A stretch of 28,666 nt of DNA from Paulinella micropora (lineage: Eukaryota > Cercozoa > Imbricatea > Euglyphida), in NCBI GenBank assembly GCA_009731375.1, contig BJOX01000007.1:487236-515901 (forward strand), written 5' to 3'. The notes below the pieces were generated by a model. It was not told where the DNA came from. It saw only the letters and a list, made by a program, of their open reading frames with translations, and made no database searches. Made by a program: the position numbers and the translations under genes. Below are positions 1 to 23,205 of this stretch, in pieces. Position 1 is the stretch's first letter. Every line of letters starts with the position of its first letter.

Positions 1-44
<44 letters not shown>

Positions 45-60
45 TCTCTCTCTCTCACTC

Positions 61-135
<75 letters not shown>

Positions 136-177
136 GCTTTGAAGCAAGAAGTAGAGACACCGAAAACTGGGTCATTC

Positions 178-228
<51 letters not shown>

Positions 229-289
229 GGTGTTCTTTGTGTGGTGGTGGTGGTGGTGGTGGTTGTTGTTGTTGTTGTTGTTGTTGTTG

Positions 290-334
<45 letters not shown>

Positions 335-540
335 TATATAGTATATATGTTGTTGTTGTTGTTGTTGTTATTGTTATTGTTGTTGTTGTTGTTGTCGTCG
401 TCGTCGTCGTTGTTGTTGTTTCTTGTTGTCGCTTCGGGTTTAATTGATTCTTGTTTCCGTCTTTTATTTTCCTCGTTTCTTTTGTTTTTCTTGCTTGCAA
501 AAAAAACCCTACAAACACACACACACACACACACACACAC
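1..540. repeat. Microsatellite block: (CT)n, (GTT)n, (TA)n, (CA)n
   Basis: Dinucleotide CT fills 1-132 and about 183-221. GTG/GTT trinucleotides run from 240 to about 290 and 348-420, split by a TA tract at 291-345, and a CA tract fills about 517-540. Two non-repetitive islands remain. 133-180 encodes KQEVETPKTG in one frame and could hold an exon, but I see no convincing splice sites there. 421-515 is T-rich with no coding signal. The ORFs across this block are translated repeat. Confidence 0.9.
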
Positions 541-550
541 CCGGCCGGAG

Positions 551-662
551 ACATTTCGGCATTTGAGCCTGTCAGATTATGCCCTAACGCAATTATTTAT
601 CCAATTCGATAGGTTACGATCTCAGAACATACGGGGGATACAACTATCCCAGATACTAACAG
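551..662 (+). CDS. Probable internal exon of an unrecognised plus-strand gene
   Basis: Non-repetitive island in a microsatellite region. One frame is open throughout and the other two are stopped. It reads THR-PHE-ARG, then LSLSDYALTQLFIQFDRL and further to QILT, and ends ACAG|GTAAAT, a good donor (phase 1). The 5' edge at 550 (CGGAG) is uncertain because (CA)n rather than a pyrimidine tract precedes it. The helix-loop-helix look (LTQLFIQFD, 12-residue loop with Ile at position 8, then LSQIL) vaguely recalls a degenerate EF-hand without most calcium ligands. This is a weak resemblance and I do not assign a family. Phase 1 matches the exons at 3599-3634 and 5162-5211. Confidence 0.5.
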
Positions 663-671
663 GTAAATATA

Positions 672-675
672 TACT

Positions 676-707
<32 letters not shown>

Positions 708-760
708 CATGCACGTTCGTTTCATAAATACATACATACATGCATACATGCATGCATACA

Positions 761-791
<31 letters not shown>

Positions 792-900
792 CATACATGC
801 ATACATACATACATGCGTATATGCATGCATACATACATACATGCGTACATGCATGCATACATACATACATACATACATACATACATAGTTTGTGTTTTTA
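672..900. repeat. (TA)n then (CATA)n microsatellite
   Basis: TA dinucleotides at 677-706 are followed by CATA/CATG tetranucleotides with scattered TGCATGCA interruptions up to the first acceptor-like copy at 902. No coding content; the Tyr/Ile/His and Met/Cys/Val ORFs on both strands are translated repeat. Confidence 0.9.
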
Positions 901-1140
901 GTATTACACGTTCCTTTCATACATTACATACATAAATTACATACATACATACATACATACAACATGCACACATACATGCATGCATACATACATACATATT
1001 TTGTGTTTGCAGTATTACACGTTCATTTCATACATTGCATACATAAATTACATACATACATACATACATGCATACATACATACATATTTTGTAGAATTAC
1101 ATGTTCGTTTCGTATTATACATATTATACATACATATACA

Positions 1141-1176
<36 letters not shown>

Positions 1177-1250
1177 TTTGTGTATTCAGTATTACACGTT
1201 CCTTTCATACATTACATACATACATTGCATACATACATTGCATACATAAA

Positions 1251-1281
<31 letters not shown>

Positions 1282-1803
1282 CATACATACACATACATAT
1301 TTTGTAGCATATTATACATACATAACATACATAACATACATACATAACATACATAACATACATAAGTTACATACATACATAAATAAATACATACATACAT
1401 ACAGACATAAATTACATACATGAATACATACATAAATGCATCCATACATACATACATATTGTGTAGCATGACACGTTCGCTTTGTATTATACGTATTATA
1501 CATACATATACATTACATACATACATACATACATACATAGATACATACATACATACATATTTTGTAGCATGACACGTTCGTTTCGTATTATACATATTAT
1601 ACATACATGTACATACAACATACATACATAAATACATACATACATACATACATATTGTGTAGCGTAACACGTTCATTTCGTTGCAACGCATACATACATA
1701 AATTACATACATGAATACATACATAAATACATCCATACATACATACATATTTTGTAGTATAACACGTTCGTTTCGTATTATACATATTATACATACATAT
1801 ACA

Positions 1804-1847
<44 letters not shown>

Positions 1848-1890
1848 TTTGTAGTATAACACGTTCGTTTCGTTGCAACGCTGGGGGAAG
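889..1890 (+). repeat. Array of ten acceptor + exon-start copies in (CATA)n (array B)
   Basis: Ten copies of a short motif, T-rich end + AG + (TAT/CAT/CGT)xACACGTTCxTTTC, start at about 902, 1013, 1095, 1190, 1308, 1467, 1568, 1663, 1758 and 1855, separated by (CATA)n. Copies end in GTAG or in GCAG, TCAG or TTAG. Most diverge into CATA or TATTATAC sequence after TTTCGT or TTTCAT. The copy at 1663 continues a little further to GTTGCAACGC. Only the last (1855) continues into CTGGGGGAAG and a GTAAAA donor. This is what tandem duplication of an intron-exon junction with its 3' border inside the exon would leave. Confidence 0.75.
1855..1890 (+). CDS. Candidate 36-nt exon (last copy of array B), reading phase conflicted
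   Basis: Bounded by TTTTGTAG and AAG|GTAAAA. In phase 0 it reads YNTFVSLQRWGK. In phase 1, the phase left by the exon at 551-662, it would read HVRFVATLGE after an early TAA at 1857-1859. The four 5'-most copies of the array have TTA at that codon. So either this exon is skipped, or a further exon resets the phase, or the gene carries a nonsense change here. Function not recognised. Confidence 0.35.
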
Positions 1891-1946
1891 GTAAAAACAT
1901 ACATACATACATACATACATACATACATACATGCATACATACATAC

Positions 1947-1977
<31 letters not shown>

Positions 1978-2215
1978 CATATGCATACATACATACATTC
2001 ATACATGCATTCATACATACATGCATTCATACAGACGTACGTACGTACGTACATACGTACATACATACATACATACATACATAGATATATACAATCATTC
2101 ATACATACATACATACATATATGCATATATAGATAGGAACGAAATCTACTAGGCGGGGTTCCTCAACATACATACGTTCATACATGCATACATACATAAA
2201 TACATAAATACATAC

Positions 2216-2296
<81 letters not shown>

Positions 2297-2299
2297 TAG
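1891..2299. repeat. (CATA)n and (TA)n with small unique islands
   Basis: Mostly CATA, TACG and TA repeats. The unique island 2128-2166 contains CTACTAG followed by GCGGGGTTCCTCAAC, acceptor-like but without a following donor; I do not call an exon there. Confidence 0.85.
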
Positions 2300-2331
2300 G
2301 TACTACAGGCAATTTCGTATTCTGCAGACAG
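2300..2331 (+). CDS. Possible 32-nt exon
   Basis: Unique island between (TA)n and (CT)n bounded by ATATAG and GACAG|GTTTCT. In phase 0 it reads [10 protein letters not shown]. It does not chain in phase with the next candidate exon without a stop. Evidence is only the splice-site pair and an open frame. Confidence 0.2.
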
Positions 2332-2335
2332 GTTT

Positions 2336-2637
2336 CTCTCTCTCTCTATATATATATATATAATATATATATTTATATATTTATATTCTCGCTCTATATA
2401 TATATTCATTTATTTATTTATTCATTTATTTATTTATTTATTTATTTATTCATTTATATTTATATTTATATTTATATTTATATTTATATTTATATTTATA
2501 TTTATATTTATATTTATATATACATACATACATGCAAACATACATACATACATACATACATACGTACATATACATACACACATACATATGCATGCATACA
2601 TATATATGCATATATACATACACACACACACACACAC

Positions 2638-2690
<53 letters not shown>
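2336..2690. repeat. (CT)n, (TTTA)n, (TTTATA)n, (CATA)n, (CA)n, (TA)n
   Basis: Successive simple repeats: CT/TA to about 2400, ATTT tetranucleotides 2408-2455, a TTTATA hexanucleotide tract 2455-2519, CATA with GCATGC interruptions to 2618, CA, then TA up to the first array C copy. No gene seen. Confidence 0.9.
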
Positions 2691-3634
<944 letters not shown>

Positions 3635-3640
3635 GTCTCG

Positions 3641-3641
3641 A

Positions 3642-3692
<51 letters not shown>

Positions 3693-3741
3693 ATATACAT
3701 ATATATGCATATATATATGTATATATACATATATATACATA

Positions 3742-3775
<34 letters not shown>

Positions 3776-3821
3776 ACACACACACACACACGCACACACA
3801 CGCACACACACACACACACAC
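3641..3821. repeat. (TA)n, (CT)n, (CA)n
   Basis: TA with CATATA interruptions to 3740, CT dinucleotides to 3770, CA dinucleotides to 3822. No gene. Confidence 0.9.
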
Positions 3822-3876
3822 ACTTGCTGTTGTTGTTGCTGTTGTTGTTGATGATGATGATGATAATAATGATAAC

Positions 3877-3918
<42 letters not shown>

Positions 3919-4273
3919 CTTGTTGTTGTTTTTGTTCCTGTTGGAGAGGTCGGAGTTACATGGTATGATTCACATGCGATTGTTGTTATTGTTGTTGTTG
4001 TTGTTGGTTTTCTTTGTTGTTTTTATTCGCGTTGTTCTTGTTGTTCTTGTGTTTGTTGTGTTTGTTGTTGTTGCTGCTGTTGTTGTTGTTGTTGTTATTG
4101 TTGTTGTTCTTCTTCTTCTAGTTGTTCTTGTTCTTGTTCTTGTTCTTGTTCTTGTTTTGGTTCGTGTGTTTTGTTCGTGTTCTTGTTCTTGTTCTTGTTC
4201 TTGTTCATGTTCTTGTTTTTTGACTGGTAACTTGGAGTTGTTTGGTATAATCTACATGCGAATGTCATCATGG

Positions 4274-4334
<61 letters not shown>

Positions 4335-4593
4335 GTTTGTTGTGTTTGTTGTTGTTGTTGTTTTTGTTGTTATTAATGTTGTTGTTGTTGCTGTTGTTGC
4401 TTTTGTTGTTATCAATGTTGTTGTTGTTGTTGTTGTTGCTGTTGCTATTGCTACTGCTGTTGTTGTTGTTGTTGTTGTAGTTGTTGTTGATGATGATGAT
4501 GATGACGATGATGGTGATGATGATGATGAGGATCATAACGTTATTGTTGTTTGACAGGTAACTTTGAGTTATTTGGTATGATCCGCATGCGAA

Positions 4594-4624
<31 letters not shown>

Positions 4625-4684
4625 GGTGTTGGTGTTGTTGCTGTTGTTGTTGTTGTTGTTGTTTGTTGTTGTTGGTGTTGTTGC

Positions 4685-4740
<56 letters not shown>

Positions 4741-4772
4741 GTTGTTGTTGGTGGTGTTGTTGTTGGTGTTGC

Positions 4773-4813
<41 letters not shown>

Positions 4814-4834
4814 GAAAGTTGTTGTTTTATTGTT

Positions 4835-4870
<36 letters not shown>

Positions 4871-5161
4871 TGTTGTTTTATTGTTTTGTTGTTGTTGTTG
4901 TTGTTCTTGTTCTTGTTCTTGTTGTTGTTGTCGTTGTTGTCGTTGTTGATGACTCATGTTCTTGTTCACTCTTTGACAGGTATTAATAATTTGGAGTTGT
5001 TTGGTATGATCCGCATGCGAATATTGTTGTTGTTGTTGTTGTTGTTGCTGTTGTTGTTGTTATTCTTGTTCTTGTTGTTGTTGTTGTTATCCTTATTGTT
5101 GTTGTTGTTGTTCTTGTTGTTCTTGTTCCTGATCATCAGTCATGTTCTTGTTCTTTGACAG
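3822..5161 (+). repeat. (GTT)n/(GAT)n region with four truncated terminal-exon copies (array D)
   Basis: GTT trinucleotides with GAT, CTTGTT and TTTGTT variants. Embedded are copies of the start of the terminal exon: about 3949-3979 (diverged, GGAGAG acceptor), about 4227-4262 (acceptor mutated to GACTG), 4558-4593 (TTGACAG acceptor intact), and 4980-5021 (acceptor intact, 7-nt insertion). Each breaks off at GCATGCGA and passes straight into GTT/ATT repeat. The fifth, at 5162, is complete. Confidence 0.8.
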
Positions 5162-5211
5162 GTAATTTGGAGTTGTTTGGGATGATCCGCATGCGAACGG
5201 CTCAACCCTGA
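5162..5211 (+). CDS. Probable terminal exon, unrecognised gene
   Basis: After TTCTTTGACAG the sequence reads, in phase 1, GNLELFGMIRMRTAQP and stops at TGA 5209-5211. It is the only one of five copies that continues beyond GCATGCGAA. Downstream sequence is non-repetitive and AT-rich with TATTAAACACTC, suitable for a 3' UTR. The phase equals that of the candidate exons at 551-662 and 3599-3634. The protein end is short and has no recognisable motif. Confidence 0.5.
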
Positions 5212-5590
5212 GCCTCTGTATTTATGTATTAAACACTCTTTCAAAAGTTTAACTCCCCTGGCCACTAATCAACGATTTCAAAACTTGAACATTGATTTTA
5301 ATATCTGAAAAGCCTGATTATATTAATATAATATAAAATTTCGGGTCCCGCAGAGCCCGGACTTGGTTCATAGCTCTTCAGTGTCGTATCCGACCTAGAC
5401 TCAGGCTACAAAAAACTCAAGTTTTTTCTTAGCTGAAGTACCTGGCCGGGCGCCGCACATTCTCCACTGATTCTTATTAATAGTGATATTTATATATATA
5501 GAAATTGAATCAGAGTCGCCTTAGCGCTTACTACGTGACCCGGCGAGCGCCACATTTATGGATCATTGCCACAAATGTGCCAGTGCTTTT
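5212..5590. other. Non-repetitive intergenic stretch
   Basis: Unique sequence of mixed composition after the terminal exon. I see no open frame of note and no splice-site pair. It contains small inverted repeats such as AAAACTCAAGTTTT near 5410. Probably 3' UTR and intergenic DNA. Confidence 0.6.
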
Positions 5591-5613
5591 CAAATTGAAT
5601 TATTAATTTTAAA

Positions 5614-5772
5614 ATCCACAAATGTGGCTTCGATGCCACAAATGTTGCTTTGATCCACAAATGTGGATGATCCACAAACGTGGCTTTGATCCACAAAATT
5701 TGGTTTTGATCCACAAATGTGGCATTGATCTACCCTAACCCAACCCGAGATCCACAAATGTGGTTTTATTAC
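5614..5772. repeat. Short direct repeats, unit around CCACAAATGTGG
   Basis: About seven near-copies of ATCCACAAATGTGGCTTTG (some with GTTG, ACGTGG or AATTTGG variants) in direct order. Each unit is nearly self-complementary (CCACA/TGTGG). The last copy lies inside the left arm of the adjacent foldback element, and a diverged copy (CCACAAATTGTGG) is in the right arm, so the array may have grown from the element's end. Confidence 0.7.
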
Positions 5773-6084
5773 TGGGTACATTCAAGTGTCAAACTCAGCC
5801 ATCGAATTTTAGTTAAGGGTCAGATTTCAGATTAGCTGTCAGATTTCGAATTAGTGGTCAGAATTCAAATTAGTTCAATTTAACGGCTATACACGTCCGC
5901 AAAATCTGCATCATTGTTGCGAAATGTTACAGTTAAATTGAATTAATTTGAATTCTAGCCACTAATCTAAAATCTGACCGCTAATCTGAAATCTGACCCT
6001 TAAATCAAATTTGATGGCTGAGTTTGACACTTGAATGTACCCAGTAATAAACCACAAATTGTGGATTGCCGGGTTAAGGGTTAG
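5731..6084. mobile_element. Foldback / MITE-like element with about 150-nt inverted arms
   Basis: The left arm (5731-5884) and right arm (5932-6084) are imperfect reverse complements over their full length, with a 47-nt loop. Clear blocks: GTTTTATTACTGGGTACATT against AATGTACCCAGTAATAAAC, and TTCAATTTAAC against GTTAAATTGAA. The outer ends carry telomere-like TACCCTAACCCAACCC and GGGTTAAGGGTTAG. No transposase ORF is present, so this is a non-autonomous element. I cannot assign a superfamily because target-site duplications are unclear. Confidence 0.75.
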
Positions 6085-6700
6085 TGATACAGCATATTGA
6101 ATCGTAGTGATATATACATCCTACTACTGATTACATCCCGCCATATGTATTGGTACATATGCCGCACTAAAAAAGTTAGTGATGCATCACTAAAAAACTT
6201 CCGTTAGTGATGGAATTCGTAGTTGTAGTGATCATTATTGCAAAGAGTCTCTCATCTGATTCAATAAAGAATGTCACATTGGCTTAGATAGCGCTGAGCT
6301 TGATTTCAAGTCTGCAACGAGTAGAAATCTACGTAAATGAACGAAGTGACCGCTCTGCTATTTACTGGTGATAGTATTTCACCTACCTCAGTTTGAGATA
6401 GGGACTCAATACAGCCATAGAGCTCTTAAATTCGTTGTACCGTTCAAACATCTCGGGGTTGTGTGCAACAGTTCCTAAATATAATCCCGCCTAGATTTGA
6501 CAGGATTTTAAGTTTCTGAATTCAAGTTCAGAAATACTGTCCGTGGTCACCTGCTAGATTTCTACCCGATTGTACACCGATAGGAAAAGGTTTGAACTTT
6601 CGACAAGTTGGGAATTTTGCAGCTGAGTGTTGGCGAGTCCCAGTTTGATAACCAGGCGAGTCTGCCAAGACGATGTGGATGGCAACGTGATTCCCTCCAT
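6085..6700. other. Non-repetitive intergenic stretch with TAGTGAT motifs
   Basis: Several TTAGTGAT/TAGTGATC motifs occur between 6080 and 6235, including the palindromic TAGTGATGCATCACTA near 6177. No gene seen on either strand; this may be the 3' flank of the minus-strand gene ending at 6702. Confidence 0.5.
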
Positions 6701-6701
6701 G

Positions 6702-7053
6702 CTACAAATACTTCAAACAAAATCGAAGTTCGATCAACTGGGGCAAAAGGCTGGGGTCAAGCATTGAGAAATTGCCCGCGTCACTGTAAACGACGCCCGC
6801 CACAAGTTCATAGCGACCGGTGCCACTGGTGATGCCTCCTACGTTACCGTCGCCAAGTGTTGCAGACCAGAAGAGCTTGGAGCCGTCGGAACGCGAGATC
6901 GTAGCCTGGAACGAAGCTCGGAGTGCAGGCTGCTCTGTAGTGATGGTTCCAACTGCAGTATAGACTCCAATTTCATAAAGGTCACCATTTGTGTTCTTTG
7001 CATAGACGGGTGTGTCCCCGTTGATAATGGTATATCCGGTGCAAATAAACGAG
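6702..7053 (-). CDS. Last exon of the minus-strand gene
   Basis: Acceptor CCACCTTGCAG, phase 2 in, 116 codons to TAG at 6704-6702. It reads SFICTGYTIINGD, then YAKNTNGDLYEIGVYTAVG, RASFQATISRSDGSKLFW, NVGGITSGTGRYELVAGVV and ends RFCLKYL. Residue composition (Gly, Thr, Ser, Val with alternating hydrophobics) suggests a beta-rich extracellular domain. I do not recognise it. A genuine coding frame is supported by balanced composition in a region free of repeats. Confidence 0.55.
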
Positions 7054-7210
7054 CTGCAAGGTGGACCTGGTATAGCAGTCGCGCTACACAACAAAACGAT
7101 GAGTGATGTCGCGAGAAAGTTCTTGCACTCGTGTTCTCAACAACAACAAAGACAGAAAGAAGAGGACAGAGAGAGAGAGAGAGAGCTATCGAGAGAAAGG
7201 GAGGGGTTCT

Positions 7211-7270
<60 letters not shown>

Positions 7271-8678
7271 GAAAGACACAGAGCAGCCATCGACTTCCTT
7301 TTGCAGCGAGTGCTGTGGGGGTATTTTTGACTTTGCACATAGTTATTCCTTTTTCTTCGTGCCATGCATACACAATTCTTATATGCACGTGCACGGATAA
7401 ATGCATACATAATTACTTCTCTACTTGCAGGTATGCGCATGAAAAATGCATGAGTGAAAAATGTCACACACACAGGAGAGGGTTACGAGAATAATGAAGT
7501 TTTCATCACAAATTCCGTCTGGTTCATATAGAAAGTCTCCTCTGTGGTCCCAGTGCGACAGAGAGAGACGTTGGTTGGTTGGTTGGTTGGTTGGTTGGTC
7601 GTCTTTTTTTTTTTGGTTTTAGTCTCCTTGCTCGTCTGGCTGCCAGGTCCAGCGTCTGGACCGACTTGTTTCTTCTTTTTTGCAGCAACTTGGTAATTTT
7701 GCTCGTTTTCCTACGGCAACAAACTCTCTGTTATGCAGAATACAATACTGTGTACACTTGATACACTTGTCAACCTGGCTCTGACATATGGGATACTAAT
7801 AATATGTACATGTATGTATGTTTGTGTGTAAAACGTACATCTGCTTTGTGGCTGAAGCTGACAGAACTGCTGACGTCGGCTTGCAGGTGTAAATATACAG
7901 CCAGTACGACCACCAGCGCAACTGCCGCGAGCACGGCCAAGATCTAACCAGGCATGATATGACAGCAAGAGCATTGACAACAGCTCAGCAACTAAAGATC
8001 GCGAGCATGATTCACAACCATTAATTGCTTTCTAAAAATAGGAAGAGAGATCAAGCAGAAGTTAAAGATCAGCAGGATAGTGTTGCAGTCACTTTAAGTT
8101 ATGTGTGTTGCCGCGCGCTCAACACGCATGCAAAGTAATACACATGTATATACAAACATACAAAAGAAGAGGTCCTGTGCATGCAGGACCAGGAGGATCT
8201 CAAAGTCTTATCAATGAAGGAATGAGTGAATGAAGGAAGGAAGGAAGAAAGGAGGAAGAGGAAGAAATTGACTAGAAAGAAAGATCCCCCTCCGACGTCG
8301 ACCGTTAAATGAAAAAAACTAAAAATTTGGAATTGAAAAACAAAATTTTTTCCAATTACTTTCGATTCAAAGTACTATTCAACAACATGACAACGCGATA
8401 AACCAAAAGCAAGAACAAGCAGTGACTGAAAGAGGACCTTCGGTATTCCAAACTCGCAACGGTCACCTGGGGCTCGACCTACGATACTAGCGATAGTATT
8501 AACGGTTCGTTTAACTTGCGCCTGCTTTTAATTTAATTTATAATAAAACATGTCGGACAAGCTTACCTTGTCCAAGCTTGCCGAACGTGTCACCAGCAAC
8601 GCCGCGGGTGGTGCCGTAGTATGGTGAAGTACTTGGTGACGACGTCGCAAGAGAATCGGACAGCTTCACAGGCTCCAT
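6702..8678 (-). CDS. Probable type II membrane protein gene, function unknown
   Basis: Minus-strand gene assembled from four islands: exon 1 8678-8567 (ATG), a membrane exon 7943-7839, 7539-7487, and a last exon 7053-6702 ending in TAG. Phases agree for the last three (0 to 0, 2 to 2). Exon 1 ends in phase 1 while the membrane exon is open as a hydrophobic helix only in phase 0, so a short exon between them is missed or one edge is wrong. The predicted product has a Ser/Thr/Pro-rich N-terminus of about 37 residues, one transmembrane helix, and a C-terminal domain of about 150 residues rich in Gly, Thr and Ser, presumably outside the cytosol. The gene is divergent from the TIR gene; the two starts are about 710 nt apart. 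I do not recognise the family. Confidence 0.5.
7144..7267. repeat. (AG)n microsatellite
   Basis: AG dinucleotides, purest at 7213-7266, lying in the intron between the last two exons of the minus-strand gene. On the coding (minus) strand it is a long CT tract about 90-200 nt upstream of the last acceptor. Confidence 0.9.
7487..7539 (-). CDS. Small exon of the minus-strand gene
   Basis: 53 nt, acceptor CCACAGAG preceded by (CT)-rich sequence, donor CTC|GTAACC. Phase 0 in, phase 2 out, reading ETFYMNQTEFVMKTSLF plus a split Ser codon. NQT is a possible N-glycosylation sequon, consistent with a position beyond the membrane helix. An alternative acceptor two nucleotides upstream would open a different frame (GDFLYEPDG), so the reading is not unique. 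Confidence 0.4.
7566..7838. other. Intron DNA with (TTGG)n
   Basis: A short TTGG tetranucleotide tract at 7571-7598 and T-rich unique sequence. I see no exon in it on either strand. Confidence 0.5.
7839..7943 (-). CDS. Transmembrane exon of the minus-strand gene
   Basis: 105 nt (35 codons) between GGTTAG and GAT|GTACGT. Phase 0 reads ILAVLAAVALVVVLAVYLHL followed by QADVSSSVSFSHKAD: a 20-residue uninterrupted hydrophobic helix, then a polar Ser-rich stretch. The other open frame here (DLGRARGS) is arginine-rich and less protein-like. Confidence 0.5.
7944..8566. other. Long intron candidate of the minus-strand gene
   Basis: Mixed unique sequence with a GAAGGAAG-rich patch at 8215-8280 and a perfect 11-nt inverted repeat GGTCCTGTGCATGCAGGACC near 8171. 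A missing exon that reconciles reading phase may lie here; none stands out. Confidence 0.4.
8567..8678 (-). CDS. Exon 1 of the minus-strand membrane protein gene
   Basis: Starts MEPVKLSDSLATSSPSTS and ends GKLGQ with CAAG|GTAAGC, a near-perfect donor, leaving phase 1. I chose this ATG because upstream in-frame residues look like translated 5' UTR. An upstream in-frame ATG exists at 8762, so a longer N-terminus is possible. The peptide is rich in Ser, Thr, Pro and Gly, as cytosolic tails of type II proteins often are. Confidence 0.5.
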
Positions 8679-9389
8679 TATTTTCAACGAATTATTCAAA
8701 CAACGCAAACGACTAGATTTCAAAAAATATTTTGGCATGAACGTGTGAACTGCCTTTTTCACGGCGAGATTCGGCTGAAATTGATTGTTGCCCTCAAAAA
8801 GACCGATGATTGCGGTCTTTCTTTGGGGAAGGCCAAGCTACCAGCAGTTTGGGTAGCGCAGTACAGTGCATGAAAGTGGGACTGTCTGTTTCTGAATGTG
8901 ATGACATAAACTGAAATATAAGGTTGTTGCTTTGCATGCAGAGACTTCCGAAGTGTGTTAAACAAACTTTTCGTTCTTGCTGGCTGGTGGTTTGTGCCTC
9001 CCTGCTTCCTGCATCCTGTTTCCTGCTTCCTGCTTCCTGCATCCTGTTTCCTGCTTCCTGCTTCCTGCTAGGTCCTGTTTCCTCCCTCCTCCTTCCTCCC
9101 AGAGCCTCCCTCCTTCCTGCTTCCGCACTCCTTCCCTTGCGCTCTTGCCGCCTTCCACTACGCCTGATTAATGATTATTTCCCTTCCTGCCTCTCCTCCC
9201 TCCTTCCCGTCTTCCTCCTTCCTCTTTCCACCTTCCTCCTTCCTTTCTTGCGCTCGATTTCATCAGCTATCATCCGCATCAAGGTAGCTTGCATCATTTT
9301 TTTCGCAGCATAACACGGGAAACCTAAAAAAGCGCAAACACCCATGTCCAGCTAGATTTGGCCTCAGTTTTCCTATTTGGCTTGTTTAG
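8679..9389. promoter_or_regulatory. Shared upstream region of two divergent genes
   Basis: 711 nt between the ATG of the minus-strand gene and the ATG of the TIR gene. It contains a polypyrimidine-biased minisatellite at about 8998-9250 built from CTTCCTGC and CATCCTGTTTC units. Next to the TIR start is a pyrimidine-rich stretch ending TTTAG. A four-codon upstream ORF (ATG at 9344, TAG at 9353-9355) precedes the TIR start if this part is transcribed. No TATA-like box is convincing. Divergent transcription is inferred from gene order only. Confidence 0.4.
8998..9250. repeat. CTTCCTGC-type minisatellite
   Basis: Units TTCCTGC, TTCCTGCATCCTG and TTTCCTGC repeat in direct order from 8998 to about 9070, then degrade into CTTCCTCC-type sequence to about 9250. 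The plus strand is pyrimidine-rich and the complement purine-rich; no gene is called here. Confidence 0.75.
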
Positions 9390-21899
<12,510 letters not shown>

Positions 21900-21914
<15 letters not shown>

Positions 21915-21945
21915 GTATGTATGTATGTAGACACTGGAATCAAAG
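21900..21945 (+). CDS. TIR gene exon 10 (15-nt microexon) in duplicate
   Basis: ACACTGGAATCAAAG (TLESK, phase 0) occurs at 21900-21914 and again at 21931-21945, each preceded by GTATGTAG and followed by GTATGT. The 16 nt between them is too short to be spliced as an intron, so only one copy can be used in a transcript, or both are relics. Period 31 nt. Confidence 0.4.
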
Positions 21946-22012
21946 GTATGTATGTATGTATGTATGTATGTATGTATGTTTGTATGTTTGTATGTATGTA
22001 TGTATGGACGAG

Positions 22013-22033
22013 GCACAAGGACAAAACGCGATG
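22013..22033 (+). CDS. Possible small exon
   Basis: Unique island in (GTAT)n. GGACGAG could be an acceptor and ATG|GTGTAT a donor; phase 0 reads AQGQNAM. Only weak splice-site evidence. Confidence 0.2.
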
Positions 22034-22039
22034 GTGTAT

Positions 22040-22102
22040 AGATATAAATACATACATACAAACATACAAACATACACACATACACACATACGCATACATA
22101 CA

Positions 22103-22135
<33 letters not shown>

Positions 22136-22174
22136 GCGTGTCTTTGTGGCTATGTGATTTGTACATGTGACCTG

Positions 22175-22244
<70 letters not shown>

Positions 22245-22262
22245 AGAGAGAANNNNNNNNNN

Positions 22263-22293
<31 letters not shown>

Positions 22294-22880
22294 AGAGACA
22301 GAGACAGAGTCATACATACATACATACATACATACATATACAAATATATATATATATATATACATATATATATACATATATATATATACATGCATGCATA
22401 CATACATACATACACATACATACATACATAGATACATACACACATACACACATACACAAATACATACATACATACATACATGCATACATGCATACATACA
22501 TACATGCATACATGCATGCATACATAGATACATGTATGCATACATACATACATACATACATATATACATACATACATACATACTTACATACATACATACA
22601 TACATACATACATGCATACATACATGTATGCATGTATGTATGCATGTATGTATGCATGCATGAATGCATATATGTATGCATGTTCGTATGCATGTATGTA
22701 TTCATGTATGTGTGCATGTATGTATTCAAGTTTGTATGTATGCATGTATGCATGTGTGTATGTATGTATGTATGTATGTATGTATGTATGTATGTATGTA
22801 TGTACTCTCTTTCTCTCTTCCCCCNNNNNNNNNNCCCCCCACCCCCCTCCTCTCTCTGTATGTATGTACCTAAATAATAT
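22040..22880. repeat. (CATA)n, (GA)n, (TA)n, (TATG)n with two 10-N gaps
   Basis: CATA to 22130, GA 22176-22292 interrupted by a gap at 22253-22262, TA, CATA/CATG to 22625, then TATG to 22804, and a C-rich patch around a gap at 22825-22834. No gene; all long ORFs here are repeat translations. Confidence 0.9.
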
Positions 22881-23027
22881 TATATATATATATATATATA
22901 CCTTCCTTTGCCTGCGGTCATGCTCCCCTCCCTCTATTAGCATAGTAGCATAGATTCTCAATCCTCAATGATCCTCCTCCCATCTTCAACTTATCCTCAT
23001 CCTCGACTCCTCGTCGCTTTTTCTTGT

Positions 23028-23069
<42 letters not shown>

Positions 23070-23083
23070 TCTCTCATCTCTCA

Positions 23084-23117
<34 letters not shown>

Positions 23118-23143
23118 TCTCTTCTCTCTCTCTCTCTCTTTCA

Positions 23144-23205
<62 letters not shown>

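Noticed and set aside
672-2136. Long Tyr/Ile/His/Thr and Met/Tyr/Val/Cys ORFs on both strands
   Set aside because: They are translations of (CATA)n and its complement; both strands are open in all frames because the repeat lacks stops.
6608-6832. Plus-strand ORF opposite the minus-strand last exon
   Set aside because: Shadow frame with poor composition; the minus-strand frame is longer and joins upstream exons in phase.
8401-8425. A 22-nt minus-strand microexon (TCACTGCTTGTTCTTGC...) bridging exon 1 and the membrane exon
   Set aside because: Splice-like edges exist, but the length gives the wrong phase and a stop on joining.
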